Assembly: GCA_035761805.1 (NCBI GenBank)
Contig: DASTQL010000003.1
Location: 1 to 5,070, forward strand
From: DASTQL01 sp035761805
GTDB taxonomy: Bacteria; Actinomycetota; Actinomycetes; Jiangellales; Jiangellaceae
Length of the DNA: 5,070 nucleotides
Reading direction: 5' to 3'
Part shown: positions 1 through 4,257 of the stretch, one piece after another
How the letters are laid out: the number at the start of each line of letters is the position of its first letter
Numbering within the stretch: position 1 is the first letter of the stretch
Notes under the pieces: generated by a model
The model's database searches: none
What the model was told of the DNA's origin: nothing
The model's input: the letters and a program-made list of their open reading frames with translations, nothing else
Translations under genes and position numbers: made by a program

Positions 1-350
1 ACCAACTCTACGAAGCACAGCCAGTTCCGCCACGCCGAACACTCACGAAAATAGACCGGGGGCGCCAATGGGCAACCAATACACTCACCGCGCCGGCGGT
101 TGGCGAGGACGGACAGCCCCGATAAGTCAGCAGCATTGGCGTCGGCGCCTGGTGGTGGCCCCATCAGCCTGGTGATGCGCCCATCACGAGGCTCGTGGGG
201 TGCCAAAGTACCCTGAGCCCGGCGCCCCACCAGGGTGGTGAACGTGGTCGTTCGGGCGCGGCAACGGCGGTATGAGCAGCTTCAGCGACCCGGACGGTGG
301 CGGCGATCACTCGAAGTGTGCTGCTCCGGACCCCTGGGTAGCGTCGCGGC
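1..350. other. Non-coding region upstream of the aldo/keto reductase
   Basis: I see no convincing gene here; the open frames on both strands lack family resemblance and extend into the reductase gene. The first 130 bases are more A+T-rich than the rest of the window, as expected for a non-coding stretch. Visible structure: CGCCAATG at 63-70 is the inverse complement of CATTGGCG at 134-141; GTGATG (172-177) and CATCAC (182-187) form a 6-bp stem with a 4-base loop; CACC (228-231) and GGTG (237-240) flank a 5-base centre. These could be operators for the reductase, but nothing identifies a regulator. I see no tRNA, repeat array or mobile-element end. Confidence 0.6.
339..344 (+). promoter_or_regulatory. 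Probable -10 box giving a leaderless start for the aldo/keto reductase
   Basis: TAGCGT fits the actinobacterial TANNNT -10 pattern and sits 6 bases before the ATG at 351, so transcription would begin at or next to the start codon. No good Shine-Dalgarno sequence precedes this ATG, which agrees with a leaderless mRNA. The -35 region (about 316-321) is poor. Confidence 0.4.
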
Positions 351-1355
351 ATGGAGTTCCGGCACCTCGGCCGATCCGGCCTGAAGATCAGCGAGATCTC
401 GTACGGGAACTGGCTCACGCACGGGTCCCAGGTGGAGGAGGACGCCGCGCTGGCCTGTGTCCACGCGGCCCTCGACGAGGGGATCACGACCTTCGACACG
501 GCCGACGCCTACGCCAACACCGCCGCCGAGACGGTGCTGGGCAAGGCGCTGGCGGGACAGCGCCGCGAGTCGCTGGAGATCCTCACGAAGGTCTACTGGT
601 CGACCGGTCCGGGCGGCCCGAACGACGCCGGCCTGGGACGCAAGCACATCATGGAGTCGATCGACGGCTCGTTGCGGCGGCTGCGGACTGACTACGTCGA
701 CGTCTACCAGGCGCACCGGTTCGACCACTCCACGCCGCTCGAGGAGACGATGGAGGCCTTCGCCGACGTCGTCCGCCAGGGGAAGGCGCTCTACGTCGGC
801 GTCTCGGAATGGGATGCCGAGCAGATCCGCCGCGGCTACGCGATGGCCCGGACGCTGCGCATCCCGTTCATCTCCAACCAGCCGCAGTACAACATGCTGT
901 GGCGGGTCATCGAGGCCGAGGTCGTGCCGACCTGCGAGGAGCTCGGACTCTCGCAGGTCGTATGGTCCCCGATCCTGGGTGGGGTGCTCACGGGCAAGTA
1001 CCGACCCGGATCGGCGCCTCCCGCCGGGTCGCGCGGGGCCGACGCGACGGGGTCCGACTTCGTCTCCCGCTGGCTCACCGACGACGTGCTGACGCGAGTG
1101 GCCTCGCTGGAGGTCGTGGCCGCCGATGCGGGGCTGTCACGCCCGCAGCTGGCCGTCGCCTGGGTCCTCCAGAACCCCAATGTCGCCTCCGCGATCATCG
1201 GCGCGTCCCGCCCCGAACAGGTCCGCGAGAACGTCAAGGCCGCCGGCGTACGGCTGGAGCCTGCTCTCCTCAAGCGGATCGACGAGGTTCTCGGTGATCT
1301 CGTCGAGCGTGACCCGCGCCAGACGGTCTCGCCGCGGAAGCGGCCCGGAAGCTGA
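351..1355 (+). CDS. Aldo/keto reductase (Kv-beta/AKR6-like branch)
   Basis: A 334-residue NAD(P)H-dependent oxidoreductase of the aldo/keto reductase superfamily, a soluble cytoplasmic TIM barrel that reduces carbonyl groups; the substrate cannot be told from sequence. The N-terminus (EFRHLGRSGLKISEISYGNW) is the usual first barrel strand. The catalytic tetrad is visible: Asp49 and Tyr54 in FDTADAY, Lys80 in ILTK, and His122 in VYQAHRFD. SNQPQYNML (175-183) and the cofactor-binding stretch IIGASRPEQVRENVKA (282-297) match the branch that includes potassium-channel beta subunits; those subunits usually have Asn at the His122 position. Length is normal and the frame intact. The ATG at 351 is chosen because the family starts there and a -10-like box lies just upstream. 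It stands alone and ends convergently with the small gene at 1534-1743. A basic tail (residues 320-334) is unremarkable. Family is secure, role unknown. Confidence 0.95.
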   Translation: MEFRHLGRSGLKISEISYGNWLTHGSQVEEDAALACVHAALDEGITTFDTADAYANTAAETVLGKALAGQRRESLEILTKVYWSTGPGGPNDAGLGRKHIMESIDGSLRRLRTDYVDVYQAHRFDHSTPLEETMEAFADVVRQGKALYVGVSEWDAEQIRRGYAMARTLRIPFISNQPQYNMLWRVIEAEVVPTCEELGLSQVVWSPILGGVLTGKYRPGSAPPAGSRGADATGSDFVSRWLTDDVLTRVASLEVVAADAGLSRPQLAVAWVLQNPNVASAIIGASRPEQVRENVKAAGVRLEPALLKRIDEVLGDLVERDPRQTVSPRKRPGS

Positions 1356-1398
1356 GCGCCGGCGATCGCGTTACGCGCTCCACGGGCGCGCCACGGCT

Positions 1399-1459
1399 CC
1401 CCCTCGCCGGGTGGTCTGCCATGGCCGGGCACCGTTCGTCCCCCCACCCGGCGACGGGG
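1399..1459. terminator. Long stem-loop after the reductase gene, probable terminator
   Basis: Bases 1404-1414 pair perfectly with 1444-1454 (11 bp, core CGCCGGGTGG/CCACCCGGCG). After one mismatch (1403/1455), another 4 bp pair (1399-1402 with 1456-1459). The 29-base loop can form its own small stem, TGCC 1417-1420 with GGCA 1428-1431. It lies between two convergent genes, where a two-way terminator is expected. There is no U-tract, but actinobacterial terminators often lack one. Confidence 0.6.
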
Positions 1460-1495
1460 TCCCTGGCCCAGTTTCGACGACGCCGGGTCAGGGAC
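1459..1495. terminator. Second stem-loop in the convergent gap, probable two-way terminator
   Basis: GTCCCTG (1459-1465) pairs with CAGGGAC (1489-1495). The stem continues through a G-U pair (1466/1488) and CCC (1467-1469) with GGG (1485-1487), giving 11 bp around a 15-base loop. It abuts the stem-loop at 1399-1459 and ends 39 bases from the stop codon of the minus-strand gene, so it is well placed to stop that transcript's opposing reads as well as its own. No U-tract follows on either strand. Confidence 0.55.
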
Positions 1496-1533
1496 GCACA
1501 GACCCGGAGACGTCATGACGGGTGCGGCGGCCC

Positions 1534-1743
1534 CTACTCGGGCGGGCGAAGCCCCATCGGCCCGTATACGACCCGGTCGTCCTCCAGCAGGGTCACCGCC
1601 TCAACGCCGGCGTCGAGCAGGTCGGGCCAGGCCTCGCCGACCCAGGTCTCGGCGTCGGCCTGGTTCGGGAACTCGGGGCGCGGCAGCCCGCCGTCGTCGA
1701 CGGTCGCGCCCTTGTCGTCGAGGTAGCGCCAGTGCCAGGCCAT
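1534..1743 (-). CDS. Small conserved-looking protein of unknown function, 69 residues
   Basis: A 69-residue acidic, soluble protein with no signal peptide, membrane segment or cysteine. It begins MAWHWRYLDDKG and ends VYGPMGLRPPE. The composition (aromatic N-terminus, an amphipathic middle around AETWVGEAWPDLLDAGVEAVTLLEDD, a short C-terminal strand) suggests a compact alpha/beta fold. I recall similar short hypothetical proteins in actinobacteria with the same WxDLLDAGVxAVTLLED and VYGPMxL blocks, but I know no function. The frame stays open upstream to 1917; that extension is rejected because it is Pro/Arg/Ser-rich and unlike a protein. The ATG at 1743 is preceded on the minus strand by TAGCCT, so a leaderless start fits. 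It is convergent with the aldo/keto reductase and divergent from the B12-controlled operon. Confidence 0.75.
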   Translation of the reverse strand: MAWHWRYLDDKGATVDDGGLPRPEFPNQADAETWVGEAWPDLLDAGVEAVTLLEDDRVVYGPMGLRPPE

Positions 1744-1750
1744 ACGGGTC

Positions 1751-1756
1751 AGGCTA
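1751..1756 (-). promoter_or_regulatory. Probable -10 box giving a leaderless start for the small gene
   Basis: On the minus strand TAGCCT fits TANNNT and ends 7 bases before the ATG at 1743, so the transcript would begin at the start codon. There is no Shine-Dalgarno sequence. The arrangement mirrors the reductase gene (TAGCGT, 6 bases, ATG). Confidence 0.4.
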
Positions 1757-1860
1757 GGCGGCTGCCGTCCCGGTGACGCCGCAGGGGCGCACGCGGAGGC
1801 GGGAACCTGGCGCCCCTCCCCTGAAGGGGGTGAAGCGACGGGGGCCGGGCGCCCGGGCGA

Positions 1861-1878
1861 CACGTGCCGCGGCAAGTG
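1861..1878. repeat. Near-perfect 18-bp palindrome, possible operator
   Basis: CACGTGCCGCGGCAAGTG is an uninterrupted inverted repeat with 8 of 9 base pairs symmetric (only 1864/1875 mismatched). It lies about 120 bases upstream of both the small gene's start and the riboswitch. Its size suits a dimeric regulator, but I cannot name one. Confidence 0.3.
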
Positions 1879-1950
1879 GGCACCGAGCCAGGTGCATTCA
1901 CCGCGGCGGCTACCCATCTACGCGGCTGCCGTGATCATTGGGGGCCACCT

Positions 1951-1980
1951 TTGACGCGGTCGGCGGGGGCGTGGGACAGT
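1951..1980 (+). promoter_or_regulatory. Possible promoter of the B12-controlled operon
   Basis: TTGACG (1951-1956) is a good -35 match. GACAGT (1975-1980), 18 bases further on, keeps the A at position 2 and the T at position 6 of a -10 box. Transcription would start near 1986-1987, slightly inside the 5' strand of the proposed closing stem of the riboswitch (1983-1988), so either the -10 box or the stem boundary may be a few bases off. Confidence 0.35.
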
Positions 1981-1982
1981 GC

Positions 1983-2092
1983 GCAGGTCTCACGCACCGA
2001 GCAGGGGAAGTCGGTCGTACGCCGACGCTGACCCGCAACCGTAGGCCGCGCACGGGCACCGCCCGTGACCCGCGGCGAGCCGGAATGCCTGC
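1983..2092 (+). promoter_or_regulatory. Cobalamin (B12) riboswitch aptamer
   Basis: The conserved blocks of the cobalamin riboswitch occur in order. First comes GCAGGGGAA (2001-2009). Next is a stem GTCGG/CCGAC (2010-2014 with 2022-2026) around a 7-base loop. The core GCTGACCCGCAACCGTA follows at 2027-2043. A variable arm comes next: GCCGCG/CGCGGC (2045-2050 with 2071-2076) and CACGGGC/GCCCGTG (2051-2057 with 2061-2067) with an ACC loop and an ACC bulge. The B12 box GAGCCGGAATGCCTGC (2077-2092) comes last. GCAGGT (1983-1988) can pair with GCCTGC (2087-2092) to close the aptamer. In known members, adenosyl- or methylcobalamin binding lowers expression of the downstream genes. Here those are an ECF transporter operon beginning at 2246. 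Confidence 0.9.
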
Positions 2093-2196
2093 TTGGGGCG
2101 AGCGGCTCCATGTTCCGTCGAGGTCTACGGGACGAAGCCGGGTCACGACCGGAGACCGGTGCGCACCGCCGCCAGGCCGGCGCCCCGAGGCCCCGG

Positions 2197-2227
2197 GAGC
2201 GGTCCGTCCTCGTCACGGAACCCGCTC
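2197..2227 (+). promoter_or_regulatory. Hairpin directly before the first ribosome-binding site
   Basis: GAGCGG (2197-2202) pairs with CCGCTC (2222-2227). TCCGT (2203-2207) pairs with ACGGA (2215-2219). This makes 11 bp, with a 2-base bulge (2220-2221) and a 7-base loop. It ends 3 bases before the Shine-Dalgarno sequence at 2231. It could be a terminator without a U-tract, or a structure whose presence decides ribosome access. Confidence 0.5.
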
Positions 2228-2230
2228 ACC

Positions 2231-2236
2231 GAAAGG
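2231..2236 (+). promoter_or_regulatory. Ribosome-binding site fixing the start at 2246
   Basis: GAAAGG lies 9 bases before the ATG at 2246, a normal distance. It supports that ATG over the in-frame upstream ATG at 2093, which would place coding sequence immediately after the riboswitch and through its leader. Confidence 0.65.
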
Positions 2237-2245
2237 CCACACCCC

Positions 2246-3064
2246 ATGCGCAGCACCACCCCGCGCGCGACCCCCGGCGACAAGCCCGGACGCGCCACCC
2301 GCAGGCCCATCACCCCGCGGCACGCGGGCCTCGCCGCCGTCGCCGCCCTGCTGATCGCCCTCCTAGCCCCGGCAGCCGCGCACGCCCAGGACGCCTACCG
2401 CTTCTGGGGCTACTACCAATGGGACGGCACTCAGTGGGCCTTCGCCCAGACCGGTCCGGCCGACGCGGTCCCCGAGGACGGGGCCGTCGAGGGCTGGCGT
2501 TTCGCCGTCAGCGACGAGTCCACGACCCGCCTCCCGCGGGCCGACAGTGACTTCGAGGCCATCTGCGCCGACCTCGTCGGCGGCGAGGGAGAGAAGCGGG
2601 TCGCCGTCGTCATCGACCCAGGCACAGCCGCGGACTCCCCCGACGGAAACGAGCCGGCGGCCCCCAGCGGCGCGTGCGCCGTCGTGCCCGCGGACGCCAC
2701 CGGCGACCAGGTCCTCACCGCGGTCGCGAGCACCCGCGTCGAGGGCGGCCTGGTCTGCGCGATCGACGACTACCCGGCGACGGGCTGCGGCGACGCGGTC
2801 GCCGGCCCTGTCTCCACCGAGCCGGACGAGCAGGTGGAGCTGGTGCTCCCCGCGGAGCCCGTCGCCACCCCGGTCGAGTCTCCGGGGGAGCCGACAGACG
2901 ACGCGGCAGCGGCTCCGACCGACGACACGACGGAGACCGCCGCCACGACCGAGGACGACGGCTTCCCGGTCGCGCTGGTCGCCGGCCTCGCAGCCGTCGC
3001 CGCCGTCGGCACCGCCGCCGTCGTCATCGCCCGCCGCAACCGGGAGCGGGACGAAGCGGCGTGA
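2246..3064 (+). CDS. Secreted, membrane-anchored protein resembling the SCO2322 family
   Basis: A 272-residue protein built for the cell surface. A basic N-region leads into a hydrophobic core (residues 27-44) and a signal-peptidase-like site AHA|QD after residue 47. The outer domain opens with an aromatic block (AYRFWGYYQW, 50-59), then W64, GPA (70-72) and EGWRFAVS (82-89), and has four cysteines (107, 143, 171, 181) that could form two disulfides. Residues 193-238 are a low-complexity Pro/Thr/Asp/Glu stalk. A single membrane helix (240-262) followed by RRNRER anchors it with the C-terminus inside. The pattern matches what I recall as the actinobacterial SCO2322 family, whose function is unknown to me. 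It is first in a B12-riboswitch operon and overlaps the EcfT gene by 4 bases, so a role in capturing or delivering the transporter's ligand is a reasonable inference. There is no lipobox, so it is not a lipoprotein. The twin Arg at 19-20 lacks the rest of a Tat motif. Confidence 0.85.
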   Translation: MRSTTPRATPGDKPGRATRRPITPRHAGLAAVAALLIALLAPAAAHAQDAYRFWGYYQWDGTQWAFAQTGPADAVPEDGAVEGWRFAVSDESTTRLPRADSDFEAICADLVGGEGEKRVAVVIDPGTAADSPDGNEPAAPSGACAVVPADATGDQVLTAVASTRVEGGLVCAIDDYPATGCGDAVAGPVSTEPDEQVELVLPAEPVATPVESPGEPTDDAAAAPTDDTTETAATTEDDGFPVALVAGLAAVAAVGTAAVVIARRNRERDEAA

Positions 3065-4257
3065 CCCGCACCGCGGTCCGATCCCGTACGGCGCCGAACC
3101 CGCGCCGTACGGGGTCGCCCGGCACCCGCCCCGTACGGCTGCTGCCCGCCGCCTTCACCATGCCCCGGCACCTGCACGCGGGGGCCTGGTGGCTCTGGGC
3201 GCTGGGGCTGGCGGCGGCGGCCAGCCGGACCAGCAACCCGCTGCTCCTCCTGCTGATCGTCGCCGTCGCCGGACTCGTCGTCGCGGCCCGGCGCACGCCG
3301 GCGCCCTGGGCCCGGTCGTACGGCGCCTTCCTCAAGCTGGGCCTGGTCGTCATCGCGATCCGGGTGCTCTTCCAGGCCGTCTTCGGCGCGAGCGTCGGTG
3401 GCAGCAGGGTCCTCGTCACGCTGCCGGAGATCCCCCTGCCCGAGTGGGCCGCCGGGGTCCGGGTCGGCGGGCCGGTCACGCTCGAGGCGCTCGTGCTCGC
3501 CCTCTACGACGGCCTGCGGCTGGCCACGATCCTCGCCTGCGTGGGCGCCGCCAACGCGCTGGCCGACCCACGGCGCCTGCTCCGCTCGGTCCCCGCCGCC
3601 CTGTACGAGGCGGGGGTCGCCGTCGTCGTGGCCATGTCCTTCGCCCCGCGGCTGGTCGAGGACGCGGCGCGGGTGCGCGCCGCCCACCGGCTCCGCGGAC
3701 GCCCGGCGCGTGGTCTGCGCTCGCTCACCCGCGTCGCCATGCCGGTGCTCGAGGGCTCGCTGGAGCGCTCGGTCGACCTGGCCGCCGCCATGGACTCGCG
3801 AGGCTTCGGGCGCCGTACCGAGCAGACTCGCGGCCGGCGCCGAGCCGGCGGGCTGCTCGTGACCGGTGGCCTGCTCGGTGTGTGCGTGGGCGTCTACGGG
3901 CTCCTCGACGGGGGCTCACCCGCCCGGGTCGGCCCCGCCCTCCTGGCGGTCGGGCTGCTCGCGGCCGCCGCAGGCTTCGCGCTGGGCGGTCGCGGCTCCA
4001 CCCGGACCCGTTACCGCCCGGACCCGTGGGCCCTCCCCGAGTGGCTCGTGGCAGCCTCCGGGCTCGCGGCAGCCGCCGCCTACGCCGTCGCGGCCGCCCG
4101 CGGCACGCCCGGCATGAACCTCCTCGTCGTCCCGCTCGTCCAGCCGACCCTGCCGCTGCTCCCTCTCGCCGGGGCCCTGGTGGCCGCGACGCCCGCCGTC
4201 GTCGCCCCGCCCCCGCCCGGACGGCCGGCCCGCCGCTCCCAGGAGGCCCCCGCGTGA
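3061..4257 (+). CDS. ecfT: ECF transporter transmembrane protein EcfT (CbiQ family), C-terminally extended
   Basis: This 398-residue membrane protein is the scaffold that links ECF ATPases to the substrate-binding S component. Hydrophobic helices lie at about 42-56, 60-77, 88-108, 141-165 and 183-197. The coupling region carries the two family signatures that contact the ATPases: RVRAAHRLRG (204-213) and LAAAMDSRGFG (240-250). Beyond the second signature there are about four more hydrophobic segments (263-282, 286-308, 326-346, 353-382), so it is longer than a typical CbiQ/EcfT of roughly 220-270 residues. The GTG at 3061 overlaps the previous stop (GTGA), with GGGA (3048-3051) 9 bases upstream. 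An alternative is the ATG at 3160 (residue 34), just before HLHAGAWWLWALGL where the recognisable domain begins; it has no Shine-Dalgarno. Residues 1-33 are Arg/Pro-rich and contain three DNA palindromes. The stop overlaps the ATPase start by 4 bases. The family call is firm; the substrate is inferred from the riboswitch. Confidence 0.88.
   Translation: MTRTAVRSRTAPNPRRTGSPGTRPVRLLPAAFTMPRHLHAGAWWLWALGLAAAASRTSNPLLLLLIVAVAGLVVAARRTPAPWARSYGAFLKLGLVVIAIRVLFQAVFGASVGGSRVLVTLPEIPLPEWAAGVRVGGPVTLEALVLALYDGLRLATILACVGAANALADPRRLLRSVPAALYEAGVAVVVAMSFAPRLVEDAARVRAAHRLRGRPARGLRSLTRVAMPVLEGSLERSVDLAAAMDSRGFGRRTEQTRGRRRAGGLLVTGGLLGVCVGVYGLLDGGSPARVGPALLAVGLLAAAAGFALGGRGSTRTRYRPDPWALPEWLVAASGLAAAAAYAVAAARGTPGMNLLVVPLVQPTLPLLPLAGALVAATPAVVAPPPPGRPARRSQEAPA
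3084..3138. repeat. Three copies of palindrome CCGTACGG at the start of ecfT
   Basis: CCGTACGG occurs at 3084-3091, 3105-3112 and 3131-3138. The last two are part of a longer repeat, ACCCGC(G/C)CCGTACGG, at 3098-3112 and 3124-3138. Their 26-base spacing is not a multiple of three, so the repeat is read in different frames and is not explained by a repeated peptide. Function unknown; it may be a protein-binding array or RNA structure. Confidence 0.6.
4241..4246 (+). promoter_or_regulatory. Strong ribosome-binding site for the ECF ATPase
   Basis: AGGAGG, a perfect Shine-Dalgarno core, lies 7 bases before the GTG at 4254 and inside the end of the EcfT gene. It decides the GTG start, which overlaps the EcfT stop codon. 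Confidence 0.8.

Larger units (their letters stand above)
1744..1982. other. Divergent non-coding region between the small gene and the riboswitch
   Basis: No gene is seen here. It separates the minus-strand small gene from the plus-strand riboswitch operon, so it should hold both promoters. Contents by eye: AGGGGCGC (1783-1790) can pair with GCGCCCCT (1810-1817); CCCC (1818-1821) and GGGG (1826-1829) close a TGAA tetraloop; CCGGGCGCCCGG (1845-1856) is a perfect 12-bp palindrome; 1861-1878 is a near-perfect 18-bp palindrome; GCACC (1880-1884) pairs with GGTGC (1891-1895). The 11-mer GCGGCTGCCGT occurs twice, at 1758-1768 and 1922-1932. Some of this is expected by chance at this G+C content. 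Confidence 0.55.
2093..2245 (+). promoter_or_regulatory. Structured leader: presumed expression platform of the riboswitch
   Basis: This 153-base stretch between aptamer and first start codon is rich in hairpins. TGTTCCGT (2111-2118) pairs with ACGGGACG (2127-2134) around an 8-base loop and could be the element that docks with the aptamer loop. ACCGG (2148-2152) pairs with CCGGT (2156-2160). GGTGCGCACC (2158-2167) is a palindrome that competes with it. The strongest is the hairpin at 2197-2227, listed separately. I see no U-tract, so I cannot say whether control is by termination or by hiding the ribosome-binding site. Confidence 0.5.

Noticed and set aside
164..499. Minus-strand open frame of 111 codons upstream of and overlapping the reductase
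   Set aside because: It runs antisense into a clear aldo/keto reductase gene and its product is Ser/Arg/Pro-rich with no recognisable pattern.
272..691. Plus-strand frame overlapping the start of the reductase
   Set aside because: Arg/Gly/Pro-rich product typical of an off-frame reading of high-G+C coding DNA.
1744..1917. In-frame N-terminal extension of the small minus-strand gene to an ATG at 1917
   Set aside because: The extension is low-complexity Pro/Ser/Arg/Ala, unlike the rest of the protein, and covers probable promoter and palindromic DNA; the ATG at 1743 has a -10 box at the right distance.
2093..2245. In-frame upstream extension of the exported protein to the ATG at 2093
   Set aside because: It would begin one base after the B12 box and place a hydrophilic stretch before the signal peptide; the ATG at 2246 has a Shine-Dalgarno sequence and a normal signal peptide.
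2265..2310. Tat signal in the exported protein because of the Arg pair at residues 19-20
   Set aside because: The following residues (PITPRH) do not match the rest of the twin-arginine motif; a general Sec signal fits better.
2674..3060. Upstream extension of the EcfT frame
   Set aside because: Pure Arg/Gly-rich shadow of the preceding gene; the GTG at 3061 gives the classic 4-base overlap.
2770..3687. Minus-strand frame of 305 codons opposite the operon
   Set aside because: Gly/Arg/Asp-rich product, antisense to two well-supported genes.
2246..4257. A standard cobalt cbiMNQO operon
   Set aside because: There is no CbiM upstream of the CbiQ-like gene, and the first gene is not CbiN by size or sequence; cobalt remains possible as a substrate, but the classic operon is not here.
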